Shown piece after piece: positions 47,001 through 56,240 of a DNA stretch of 64,000 nt (position 1 is the stretch's first letter; the number at the start of each line of letters is the position of its first letter). Under the pieces are notes generated by a model. That model made no database searches and was not told the DNA's origin. It worked only from the letters and a program-made list of their open reading frames with translations. The stretch covers positions 669,173-733,172 of the forward strand of contig JAQGDQ010000007.1 in assembly GCA_030141605.1 (NCBI GenBank), written 5' to 3'. The stretch is from Tubiluchus corallicola (lineage: Eukaryota; Priapulida; Priapulimorpha; Priapulimorphida; Tubiluchidae). A program made the translations under genes and the position numbers.

Positions 47001-48145
47001 TAATGGATTACTTTGATTACTTGCCTGCAAGCCTCTGGTATCAATTACTTTGCTAAGCAATTGAATATTAAGTGATTACTTTTGTTTTATAGGTTTATAT
47101 TAATCAAAACACAAAAATGCAAAATGCATTTGAAATAATTTTCAACATGGACAAATCTTGAGTGTAAACATTCTCATGTCAGGTGCCAGAAGCAATCTCA
47201 TCAATGGATTATTGACAAAAAGTAATCAGTAATCGCGACTTGAAATCAGCAACATCGCCAACCATGATTAATTGGCGAATGAATTTTACTTGATTGTGGT
47301 GCCACCTACTAGTAGAAAGTGGAAAACTGGATAATTTTTATTTTGGCTTATTTCAGGTGAGGATATTGTGTTTCTTGCCACCGATATCAACCTACCCGGA
47401 GCCGTTGACTGGGTCATGATGCAATCTTGTTTTGGTCAACACTTCATGCTGGTTCTTGAAAAGCAAGAAAAGTTTGACGGGCATCAACAATTCTTTGCAA
47501 TTGTACAGCTGATAGGCACAAGAAAACAAGCAGAAAATTTTATATACAGGTGATTTAGTTGCTGTCTAATCCATTGCTATTCAAATAATTATGATGGCCG
47601 CTGCACATTTTCCACCATCTGATAGGTTCAAGTAGTTCAGCATTTAAATGTAGGAATGTGCTGGCAGTTTTAGGAGAAAATGTTGCTTGTTGCAAAATAC
47701 GTTCTTTTTACATGGTGCAGGCAAATTTCGTCGTGTAAATTACATCGAAATGTCATTTGATCAGTCAATTTTTTTAGAAAAAGTCAGATTCATTCAGAAT
47801 ATGACAATTCAATATGTTCAAAATTTGGAGCATCCTTGGTAAGAATATTTGGCTAAAGTTTACAATTCCCAACTCATTCCGAAAATTTTAATATGCGTGT
47901 CTTCAACAAAAATCTGTAATTGTACTGAACTTGTAAACCTGATATAACCTTAATGTTTCAGACTGGAGTTAAATGGGCACCGTCGACGACTCACTTGGGA
48001 GGCCACACCTCGAAGTATACACGAAGGAGTCCAGTCGGCTATTATGAACAGTGACTGCTTGGTGTTTGACACTAGCATCGCTCACTTGTTTGCTGATAAC
48101 GGCAACTTGGGAATCAATGTTACAATATCAATGTGTGGCGCATAG
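34447..48145 (+). CDS. SIAH1: SIAH (seven in absentia homologue), RING E3 ubiquitin ligase
   Basis: E3 ligase that directs substrates to the proteasome; Sina/SIAH proteins act in signalling, hypoxia response and fate choice. Six exons join in frame: 34447-34513, 43924-44082, 44358-44490, 45070-45176, 47357-47549 and 47962-48145, all with GT-AG borders, giving 280 residues (human SIAH1 282). The RING finger spans about 37-71 with all eight ligands: ECPVC, QCQSGH, VCSSC and CCPTC. Two SIAH-type zinc fingers follow ([10 protein letters not shown]...[20 protein letters not shown]...HLMTAHK). The C-terminal substrate-binding domain includes [20 protein letters not shown] and [14 protein letters not shown]. 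The N-terminal 30 residues are poorly conserved, as in other SIAHs. Whether it is the SIAH1 or SIAH2 orthologue is not meaningful outside vertebrates. Intron 1 is 9.4 kb. Confidence 0.96.
34918..35015. repeat. (CA)n microsatellite
   Basis: About 100 bases of CA repeats with CGCA interruptions at the left, in SIAH intron 1. Confidence 0.98.
35610..36005. repeat. Dispersed repeat, copy 2 (SIAH intron 1)
   Basis: Direct-orientation relative of 33335-33800, sharing AAGATAAAAATTCAAATTTC and TAGCACCTGTTTTTGTGCAA blocks, with scattered substitutions and indels. The two copies bracket SIAH exon 1. Confidence 0.65.
36283..36441. mobile_element. Small foldback/MITE-like inverted repeat
   Basis: CTGTCACAGGCAAAAGAGTC plus ATAGAAAAAAAGTC on the left pairs with the reverse complement of GACTTTTTTCTTATGACTTT plus ATTACCTTTCACTG on the right. 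The arms are imperfect and about 35 bases long, around a centre of roughly 90 bases. No clear target duplication. Confidence 0.5.
37320..37475 (-). repeat. Possible tRNA-derived SINE
   Basis: The minus strand reads AGATATAGCTGAGTGGTTAC, a good pol III A box at the start of a tRNA-like head, followed by about 120 bases of body. The B box is weak. It could be a decayed SINE or a tRNA pseudogene. Confidence 0.4.
38202..38290. repeat. Polypurine (GA-rich) low-complexity tract
   Basis: About 90 bases that are almost entirely A and G (GAGAGGGAGATGGGGAGAGA and similar), in SIAH intron 1. G-runs of 7-10 bases lie nearby at 37890 and 37940. Confidence 0.85.
39090..39200. repeat. Degenerate TTGATTGACTG minisatellite
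   Basis: Repeated imperfect TTTGATTGACTG / GACTGACTGATT units of about 8-12 bases in SIAH intron 1. Confidence 0.75.
39592..39599. promoter_or_regulatory. Full CRE palindrome TGACGTCA
   Basis: Perfect CREB/ATF consensus followed by CGCGC, in a less AT-rich island about 160 bases before a candidate alternative SIAH first exon. It may be a promoter element; a chance match cannot be excluded. Confidence 0.4.
39750..39963 (+). CDS. Candidate alternative first coding exon of SIAH
   Basis: An open frame from ATG at 39750 ends at a possible donor AAG|gtgtgt (39963/39964) in phase 1, the phase SIAH exon 2 needs. It would encode about 71 residues ([20 protein letters not shown]... ending [11 protein letters not shown]) and then the SIAH RING. 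It sits in a local island of less AT-rich sequence preceded by a CRE. There is no known SIAH N-terminus like it. It may instead be a non-coding promoter-associated exon or chance. Confidence 0.25.
40000..43923. other. SIAH intron 1, 3' part; little recognised
   Basis: AT-rich. A short tandem repeat (CTTAAGTGCTCCAGTGGACA / CTTAAGTACTCCAAGTGGAC) occurs at 41391-41443. A minus-strand frame at 43245-43125 follows a possible acceptor (tttacag) and ends in a stop ([20 protein letters not shown]); I do not recognise it. Confidence 0.35.
44491..44700 (+). repeat. Possible SINE in SIAH intron 3
   Basis: Directly after exon 3, a GGGTTCAAATC B-box-like motif lies in GCACCACGTTCTGGGTTCAA. A mixed-composition body follows, unlike the surrounding AT-rich intron. 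No A box is clear. Confidence 0.3.
44929..44960. repeat. Short (CA)n/(TA)n microsatellite
   Basis: About 24 bases of CA repeats followed by TATATAT in SIAH intron 3. Confidence 0.9.
45454..45779. mobile_element. hAT-like MITE, copy 2, with perfect 8-bp duplication
   Basis: Flanked on both sides by GGGATCAT (45446-45453 and 45780-45787). The left terminus is CAGTCCTGAATTA, close to copy 1's CAGGGTCGGATTA end. The interior matches copy 1 (27912-28303) in reverse orientation, for example GAGCCACTTTAAAATTGGAT against the complement of TTCAATTTTAAAGTGGCTC. Non-coding. It lies in SIAH intron 4. Confidence 0.8.
45788..47356. other. SIAH intron 4, rest; nothing recognised
   Basis: AT-rich unique-looking intron sequence with no exon-like frame. 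Confidence 0.35.
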
Positions 48146-48248
48146 CGACTTGTGCATAGTCTGCAAGATTTAACTTAGTTTGCCTCTGCTTAATTTCCCT
48201 GGGGTTTACCCATTTCCAAACACAATGAATAGAATGTATTTTTTTGTA

Positions 48249-48254
48249 AATAAA
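48249..48254 (+). terminator. SIAH polyadenylation signal AATAAA
   Basis: First AATAAA after the SIAH stop, about 104 bases downstream. Later alternative signals are possible. Confidence 0.5.
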
Positions 48255-48556
48255 CTACATGTGAATTAGATTTTTTACAACTGTTGTTCTTTGCATCCTT
48301 TTCAAAATGAACACATAAAAACAAAAAATCTGAAATATGCTGGAAATGCAGTAATAATGGACAAGACCAGAAATTTTTATTAACAGCACAAAACACTGAT
48401 TGCTTTTACTTTGTAATTGATTATTCATCTAATACTAAAATTTGTTTATTTGAACAATTAAATTACACTCACGTTAGGTCAACATTCTGAGTTTCAAAAT
48501 TTAAGGTTCATATAAATTTTAACCTTAAGTATCACTACACAGTGCATATTCAATTA

Positions 48557-49328
48557 CAGTATAACACAATTATAGCGAACAAGGCACGCACATATTGAGT
48601 ATGCACAAGTAATGCAAATTTACAAAAAAGAAATAAACTTCCACCATTTATTTAGCATAATAGTTTTAAATACAGCGTATCCAGTTATTGCACAGCACGG
48701 ACTTTCTCTCGGGGGGCCCCATCGCCTGCATTACTATGTATTTATAAGTTTTTATTGCGTGCTTTACCTTTGCCAGCAGTTTACAAATTTACAGTTAAGT
48801 TTAACACTCATCATTCCCTGACACTGCAAAAGGTTGTTGGGCAGGCAGCATGCGGAGTTGTTAACGTGTCAAGTCAAAAGGTAATTTTGTCCTCTAGTTG
48901 TACAAAAAAAAAACAAGTCACTAACTTCTTAGCATCCAGTTGTATATTTTAGGTACGCTGACTGGCAGTCACTGCCAAGATATTTCATCAAGTGAAGATG
49001 AGAGTTTCGTATAATGTACAAACAGAAATTTTGTGCAAACAATTGACTGAGTTATCCCATTGACTTTACAGACCATATCACATAAATTTACAAATGTGTA
49101 CCGTACATGCAAATTTACTATGAAACATATATTAATTTTTAGTTTATTAGAGTCATATAAAATATTCTTCATTGAACTTGAATATACACTAAAGTACTTG
49201 ATACTTCCTTGCATTTCCTGAAAGTACTTCACTTACTCTAATGAAGCCACATATTATTAGCCGCGTAAGTTTATAGAGTACCTTGGGTATAGAATCCCTA
49301 GCAGGTTCGCTTTAATCATGTTATACTG
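48557..49328. mobile_element. Pogo-like MITE with TIRs and TA duplication
   Basis: The left end is CAGTATAACACAATTATAGC then GAAC; the right end, reverse-complemented, is CAGTATAACATGATTAAAGC then GAAC. TA flanks both sides (48555-48556 and 49329-49330). The start CAGTATAA...AGCGAA resembles the pogo terminus. There is no transposase frame. It lies between convergent SIAH and the MKRN2OS-like gene. Confidence 0.75.
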
Positions 49329-49663
49329 TATTTTACTTCAAAGTTCTAAGGGGGTTCTGTTTTCAGTGAGAAAGTCAAAATTTTGGGGCAATTAAAAGTA
49401 ATTACTGCTCAATTATGGAACTTTGCAATTGATGCTTAAGTTACCAGGAGTTAGTTAGCCCACTCTAGTTTGGAATGTTACACATGTTTTAAAGGTTCTA
49501 CAGAAAAGAACTTGGCATGATGAAAAATATTTGGGTATCACTGTAACAGTGAAATAGGTAGTTATGTATTGTACATCACCCATATTGCACTCTGGTGAGC
49601 TTTTCACAGTTGTACTGGAATATGATGAAGAAAATGTCGGCTTCAAAGTTTTGATTGTGACTA

Positions 49664-51444
49664 TCAACTCGATTCTGCCTTTTCAACATAAATATTATCT
49701 GCTAACAGTGTTCGGTACAGCGTTACGTATTTAGCTACTCTCTTCGTATTTGGGACTATGATGTCCTCGCAGAATGTGACTTTATCCACCATGCTAGAAA
49801 GTGGCAATTCTGGTCCAAGTTGTTGTAGAAACTGAAGTACAAAATCATAACAGTTGTGCTTGTTTGAATGATATCTGCAACAATATATGGACATAGTTAT
49901 AGTTATTGTAACATACGATTTATTCCATTATTCCTTGTTGATTAACATAATAAAAGCATACATATGCAAATAGATATTTGCTATGTGCAGACGCAAAGCA
50001 CATGGCCACAGCTTTAGGAAAGTGCACATGCAGAGTGTGGGCCGGGCAGCTCATGTGAATACCTCCTCTCTGTGTAATATGCTATGAGCAAGTTGACTTA
50101 TAAACTGTTAGCATGTGTTTATCATGTTTCATATATTCTTTGTGGTTGCTTGGATCAAGACATTACTCAGATACCACTCCAGATGGATGATTATGTCAAT
50201 GACTATGCCTATGAACAGGATCCTGTTAGTTTAAACATACTGCGTCACATCCCACCTACACAGGACCAACCGAGATATATTCTTAACTGTTTTACTGACA
50301 TTAGCTTAATGCAAATTTATGTATGGACTTTAGCAAACACATAAAGTCAAATAAATATGTGTATGTTAGACAGTTTAAATCTCCCATATATAAGCCAAAA
50401 TATGTACGTACCTGAATGACTTCCATTGAGGTAATTCACTGAAGGTCTTGAGTTTCTCGTCATGCCAACAGATGGCACCATCTAACTGGATCGACAAACA
50501 TTGATTCCACCCACTTCGCCCTGTGTTTACACCAACTTCATTATAGTCATAAACATTTCCTAAAAAAGATGTCCAAATGAAAAAACTAATGACATAAGCT
50601 CAGAATAACTTATGTTTACACGGATTAAGCTAAAGTAAACTATATTAAAAAACATAATTGTTATTTATTAGTGGATGAATGGCACTCTCTGTCTTGCTCT
50701 TGTTTAAATTAACAAGTAAGAATTTAGATGTTGAAGGCGAAAAACTGCAACAAAGTAGAAGTCTTCGTAAGATTACCTTGTGAGTCAGTAATGCCAATGT
50801 GCAGATCTTCTGTATTCCTGTAATCTCTACAGTAAAAAATAATGATATATCACAATATCACAACATCACTGCATGAAATGACAAGCTATAACTACTTATC
50901 CTTCAATGGCTGTGCAAGAAACTTGGTGAAATATACTAATTTCACTAATAAACCCATTACAATGATCTTGCAATATAAAAACTGGAAAACAATACTAAAT
51001 ATATAAATGGTGTTCGTATCTTCTGCTATAGGCAATCTGAAAATATATCAAGCATTAAATCTGCAGGAATTGATTATTAATAGTAAACTGCAGAAACAGA
51101 TCACTAGTGCTACAGACAGACAGTAACAGTTAGGTTATAACAAAGAGTTTGAGCTACTTTCGAGGGACACACAGTTAGATTACGTTTACTAATTACATGT
51201 AATTAGTGCTGCCACTGAATTACCTGATGAAAGTACCAGTTGACGGTTTAATGACAATGCTATATGGTAAGCAGGAGAATGGACTTGGCACCCGAAAAGG
51301 CGGCATAATAAGTGGCGATGTGGCTAATGTTTCATGGCACAATGGACACGTCAGCGGAAACTGAAAACAAAATATCCGATTCCTCGCTTTGCAGTGTTCA
51401 AAACAGAGTATAGACTCTTCCTCCTGTAGCACCTCGTCTGCCAT
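49664..51444 (-). CDS. MKRN2OS: MKRN2OS-like protein (DUF4796 family)
   Basis: Small animal protein of unknown biochemical function; the human relative is named only for lying opposite MKRN2. Four exons join in frame: 51224-51444, 50777-50817, 50412-50559 and 49664-49874 (phases 2, 1, 2), giving 206 residues. The N-terminus has a cysteine-rich patch (CFEHCKARNRIFCFQF, then CPLC at 33-36) that could bind zinc. The middle exons encode LHIGITDSQGNVYDYNEVGV and SGWNQCLSIQL. The last exon has HSNKHNCYDFVLQFL at about 139-153 and IVPNTKRVAKYVTLYR. The H-x3-HNCYDF segment resembles the His/Asn-Cys signature of papain-like or LRAT/PPPDE folds, which is only a suggestion. The family assignment rests on remembered similarity, so it is good but not certain. 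Confidence 0.75.
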
Positions 51445-52300
51445 TGAGTTAAACAGTTCAGTTTCACTTTGCCTACAGTATATTAGCGAAGTATTTTAGT
51501 CAGTAGATTCTGTAAAAAGCAAATGTTTTTTAGAAATTGTTCCTAGGAAAAGAACATAAAGAATACAATAACATGACTTTAAATTTCACAAATAGATACA
51601 TATCAATAGCATCAAAACATTTATTATTGAGAATGGCAAAATTTACGTACATGGTAACACTGTCACATTTAAATAATCAGTAAGCATTAAACAACTGTCA
51701 TATTTAAACGATGAACTGCACAAAAGGTAAGCAAATGGTCAATGATGGCAGAGAGTTCCTTCTTCTCACACAGTAGTTATGGTATTAGATCTGGATTTAA
51801 ATTTATGTAATTATGACCTTGCAGTTGGACTGGTTCCTTGTAAGATTGATCTAAAGTAACAGCAAGGAGAAAATAAATAAAATTGGTCTTAGACAGTCCC
51901 TTTGAAGTATTCCTATGCTTGTTGAAAAAGCAGCACTCTGTTAAAATCCAGGTCCCAGTCGATTCTCGCCGAGCAATCGCCTATTCAATATGATTGCTTG
52001 GTACATTTTGATGACCTGCGCTGTTCTCACGATTGCTCTTCAACACTCGTGGACTCATGGACCATCAGCGTATATATGCGCAGGACATTTGGGCAAAGAA
52101 TTCTGTGAAAATACACATTATTATTTATTTAATAATAGAGATAATGCTGAAACAAAAAAATGCTGAACATGACATTGTTTAGTCAAAACGTTAGTTCATT
52201 TGACTGAATAAATAAATTGTTGGCTTTAATAACATTTTTCAGAGGTGTTTAAAATGTTATAAATTTCATAGCAAATCAGAATTTTCTTCTGGAAATATTT
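51445..52300. other. Upstream region of the MKRN2OS-like gene
   Basis: AT-rich; must contain its promoter. No other gene seen. Confidence 0.35.
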
Positions 52301-52318
52301 GTTGCCCTATTAGGACCT

Positions 52319-52334
52319 AGCCCTGAAAAGGGCT
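52319..52334 (-). other. Histone-3'-end-like stem-loop
   Basis: On the minus strand AGCCCTTTTCAGGGCT forms a 6-bp stem with a TTTC loop. This is the shape of the metazoan histone mRNA 3' stem-loop (GGYYCTTTTNARRRCC) except that the first pair is A-T instead of G-C. It lies about 85 bases past the end of a Merlin-type transposase remnant, with no histone gene in sight. Confidence 0.35.
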
Positions 52335-52417
52335 GGTCTGGCTAAACTGTGAAGCGTATCAATTTATTTGGCTGGATACCACTCTGCCATGTGAAGCAAA
52401 ATACATTCAACTGCTTC

Positions 52418-52960
52418 TCATTTGTAGTACTGCCGCCTCATAAACTCATCCAAATGCGACGGTAGTGTGGTGGATGTACATCCATGCATAGCCTTCAACT
52501 TGAATTCGCATTTTTTCCACATGCATTCGATGTTTGCGTGGGTGCCAGTCTTTGGCTCAACAAAGTTGTTTTTATGATTGACTACGTATAATTCTGTGTG
52601 TATAATTCTGAGCACAAACCACTCAAATATTGGTACCACTGCGCCATTAATAATGGCGTAATTTCTACCATACTAGCAACAGTCTGGTGACTCCATAGAT
52701 AAACAATAAACAGCAAATTGCCCAGAGACAAGTTGCTGTGTGTCCCGTATGTAGACTTTCTTCCCTTTATGAATAGGATATCTTTGCACAGTGTCGTGTC
52801 ATTTGACTTCCTTCACTTCTGCCATACTTCTATCTAACACACAGGATACTTCTATCATAGAAGAAGTGGTGATTGGCTTCAAATGAGGCAGCAATCTGAT
52901 TGACATTGTTTAATCTCATACTGATATACAAACGTTGTGATGTGTCTTCAGCAATACATG
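52418..52960 (-). pseudogene. Merlin/IS1595-type (ISXO2-like) transposase remnant
   Basis: The C-terminal part 52639-52418 reads YVVNHKNNFVEPKTGTHANI then ECMWKKCEFKLK and LPSHLDEFMRRQYY. This matches the DDE_Tnp_IS1595 signature (VNHSxNFVDPxTGAHTxxIE...W..K...LxEFMWRRxY) found in Merlin DNA transposons. Upstream, broken frames up to about 52960 (IHKGKKVYIRDTQQLVSGQF, then CLSMESPDCC) may be earlier transposase. The gene is decayed. Terminal repeats were not identified. Confidence 0.7.
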
Positions 52961-53712
52961 TAGCTTCATAGCAATGTGAATTTGCAATGTTTCAGGTGGG
53001 CATTTATACAATGTTATGAATAGTTGTTTACAGTACTGATGTGTGAAACTAGTGATTAAACTCAGATATAATAATTAGCACTATTCTATTGAAAGAATAG
53101 AAATTTCTAAGTTAAAGCACTGCCCCTGCATGAAAAATTTCTTTTCTAAATTTTCCAACTAACCAAACCATCCGCATACCAGGGCATCCTCCATTGAAAA
53201 GTGTCGCTTCATGGCAATTAACAATAGATACCTCTTCTCTGTTGCAAGTCAGATGTCAGTTGCTTGCTGAATGGGCCCACTAGCCCGCTGAGTTAGGCTG
53301 CTGTTTGTTTCAACAAAGGGTTAATTGTTTTTATGACTCGACTGAGTAGCAGAATAAAAATATTATAGTGTTCAGAAGCTTAACGTTCTTCAGTCAGAAG
53401 AAAACAAAGGGGACCTGGATCATTGGAGAGTGCTGAAAAACCTCCATTGAGCTTACCTTCGCATTTAATTTCTACTTCAACAATTTCCAATAAGATGATA
53501 ATCGTGTGGATCTCATTGTCTTCCAAAATCTTTTCTAGTGATTTTAACAAAGGCTTTTAACACTACAGTAACAAAGAATTTGAATAGACCAAAAACAGAT
53601 GAATACTATTAGAATAGTCAACAGATGCAACAGCCTTTTCAGCTAGAATTTTCTAAAGTTGAATCAATTAAATTTGTTTCTTCCAAAATAGCTTATCGAA
53701 AGAAATAAGGAC
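52961..53712. other. Intergenic, nothing recognised
   Basis: No exon or element end identified between the Merlin remnant and the next LINE remnant. Confidence 0.35.
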
Positions 53713-53949
53713 CTAGATGGTAACTATCTGTAAATGGTCCTTTCTCAAATGCCTTTCGAAACTGTCAACTGATGAAGCATTGATGGTTGATGATGTCAGA
53801 TGATTCCATGGTTGAACTATGTGACGCCCAAAGAAGTGTGATCTGATGTCGGTTCTAGCTGGTGTTGTATCTACTGTGGCTAAAATATAGAAAATTACAA
53901 GATAAACTTGATTTCTTTCATCTTTGCCTGGTGCCTCAATCGAGCACAT
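53713..53949 (-). pseudogene. LINE ORF2 C-terminal remnant
   Basis: The minus strand reads PARTDIRSHFFGRHIVQPWN then HLTSSTINASSVDSFERHLR. This is the common end of CR1/L2-like retrotransposon polyproteins (R..FF..R.V..WN.LP...V.A.SV..FK..L). It is short and isolated. Confidence 0.65.
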
Positions 53950-55815
53950 CTTTTACTACGAAAACATCGCAGTTCGGCTCATTTTATTTCCTAATCACTA
54001 CAGCTGGTTGTACAAATAACTTATGTAGGGTGCAGAGTACGCTATTAGCCTTACATCAAGAATTTTGTCAAATGTTTAATTATTCTGTGAAAGTTTCTTC
54101 ATTTTATTAAAAATTGTGCTTGTTGGCTGAGTTGCTGTCAGTTTGCATCATACCGCGGATACACACAATCCTTTTCACCAAATTGGCGAGCAACCTGACA
54201 TCAATAAAAATTGCCAAGTTGCAAGATCAAAAACACATATTTTGTTCACTTTGTTCATGTAGTGAAACAGATCACCTGTCTGTAAACTGAGAGAAAATAA
54301 AAAATAATATACCTTAACCAAATGTTGGAATCGCCTAACAAGACAGTTTCTCTCCATAAAAAATAATCTTGAAGCCAAATTTAATATTGCTCGTTCAACT
54401 AGCTCAGAATAAGATTCTTTCAATTTATCAGATGTATAATAAATTGTGTGATGTATTGACATTTTCAATTATTACTGTTAAATAAACAAAGACAATGGAC
54501 GCTGCCACTATGGTTAGAGACTCAATTCGTGACCTGTCTCTTTCTCCTACTTGGGCAGCCCATGCATGACGTGTCCTACTTGGGCTAGCCCAAGTACGGC
54601 AATTGTCCTACTTCGGCTAGTGTTCTACTCCGCTCTAGACAACTTGGACTTGTGACTAATTCTGTATTCGAAGAATTCTGTAAGGCCTGGAAAAAAGTCT
54701 GTTTCTGTCAGAACAGTATTTTCACTAATTATTTTGAGGCAGTTCACAAGGTCTACAGTCTTGACTTGTACCAATTTGTGCATGTATATGGTCAAAAATC
54801 CTATTTGGTAAGCAAAAGGCTAAAATTCTTCTTATGATATTTAAGATTATTACTGGTTTTAGTAAGTAAATTTATTAGTTTATCACCATTTTTATAGTAG
54901 CAAAATGCATCAGTAAGTGATTTATATATCTGGACAACATACAATAAAGTGCAAAAGTAATTATTGACTAGTGGTGAAAAAGTGGCAAAAGAACTATGCG
55001 TTATCGAGGTCAGCCACCCTCTCAGAATTGTTGCTAAGTCATATAATTAATTAATGCGCATGTGCCTAGTAATTAAAAATTATCAGATTTTGCATTTAAG
55101 ACTATTGTTGATTGAATTGTGATACAAAAGGGTTAGTTTCTAAAAAAATAATGTTCTCCATTATAATTGAATTTTGTTCGTTTTGATTCACATTGTGTGC
55201 ACAACTGAAGGAGATGAATACATTATCTATCCATTTATCAATAACGGGAAAGAGAGAAACGTGACTATTTTTTAATATTAAGTTAAGCTTTATGTATTTA
55301 AGATTATTATTATGATTAAGACCTAGAACCAGAGAAAGGAAGAAAAAAATTATTTTTTCGCTTGAAACTAGCAAAAGTGGGAAAGCATGTATGCTTAGTA
55401 ATGAAGAGAAAGGTTGAAAGCAAACGTATCTTGAAATTCTTCGGGACAATTCTTACGTTTTCAGCAGGTCCTAGCTTTTCGCCTTGTTTGGGTAGTGGAA
55501 TGAGCATGCCTTTGTGCAAGTATTAAGGGTAAACTCCAGTTTTGGCTACAAAATTTATTATACTCACTATAACTTGATAAGTTTTTGTGGAAAATCTTTG
55601 AGTCAAAAATTAACCAACATGGGAAATCTAAAACTGCCTGAGCGCATTACCGACAGCAAAGTATTGGGTGGGCGCATACATTGAACAGAAGCCTGTTTTT
55701 CGGGTTCCCCTTTTTATATTCAGCGGTTCACTGGCTTCCCTTCACCTTTTCCAAGGTGAGCACAAGTTATTGAGTGTGAAGAGCAGATTATTTTCTTCTG
55801 ACGCTATTATTATGG
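53950..55815. other. Intergenic, with a palindrome-bearing repeat cluster
   Basis: A cluster of TCCTACTTGGGCTAG-type units lies at 54534-54645. The rest is AT-rich with no recognised exon. Confidence 0.35.
54534..54645. repeat. Spaced CCTACTTGGGCTAG motifs with a 20-bp perfect palindrome
   Basis: Units TCCTACTTGGGCAGCC, TCCTACTTGGGCTAGCC, TCCTACTTCGGCTAG and TTCTACTCCGCTCTAG follow each other at about 20-40 base intervals. TACTTGGGCTAGCCCAAGTA at 54577-54596 is a perfect palindrome. Class unknown. Confidence 0.55.
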
Positions 55816-56240
55816 TTATTCCTGGTTCTGCATACAAGTATCACCCTTCCCCCTAATTACATTTCGTGATAAAAACTCTATGTTTTCTCTCGATTCCATA
55901 ATTTCTCTAAATGCCCTTACTAGTCGTTCAAGGGTTTCTATTTCTGTTGTTTTTATAGTCTGTATACTATACTTATTTATTATTCTTTCCGACTTCTCAC
56001 ATGTTGTATCTTCCTGGATCTTGCACTTAGGACATAGTAAATCTTCCCATTTGTGTCCTTTGTAATTGCACTTCAATTCTTTCACATTTAATATAATTTC
56101 CATTATATTTACTAAATCCGCCAGACCACACTCGTGATATATCCTTGTTTCTTATATTTCTTAGATTTCAAGAAATCTTAGTTTTGTCATTCTCTGTACA
56201 TTATCTTTATGTTCCTGTAATATTTTTATATTGCAACGGT
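55816..56240 (-). pseudogene. LINE endonuclease-RT C-terminal remnant
   Basis: The minus strand reads NVQRMTKLRFLE, a broken YHECGLADLVNIMEIILNVK and ELKCNYKGHKWEDLLCPKCK, then IQEDTTCEKSE. An MTKLR box, a helix and a WEDLLCPxC...EDTxxH-like zinc-knuckle tail occur at the end of several invertebrate non-LTR retrotransposon proteins. The His of the knuckle is lost. Confidence 0.55.
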
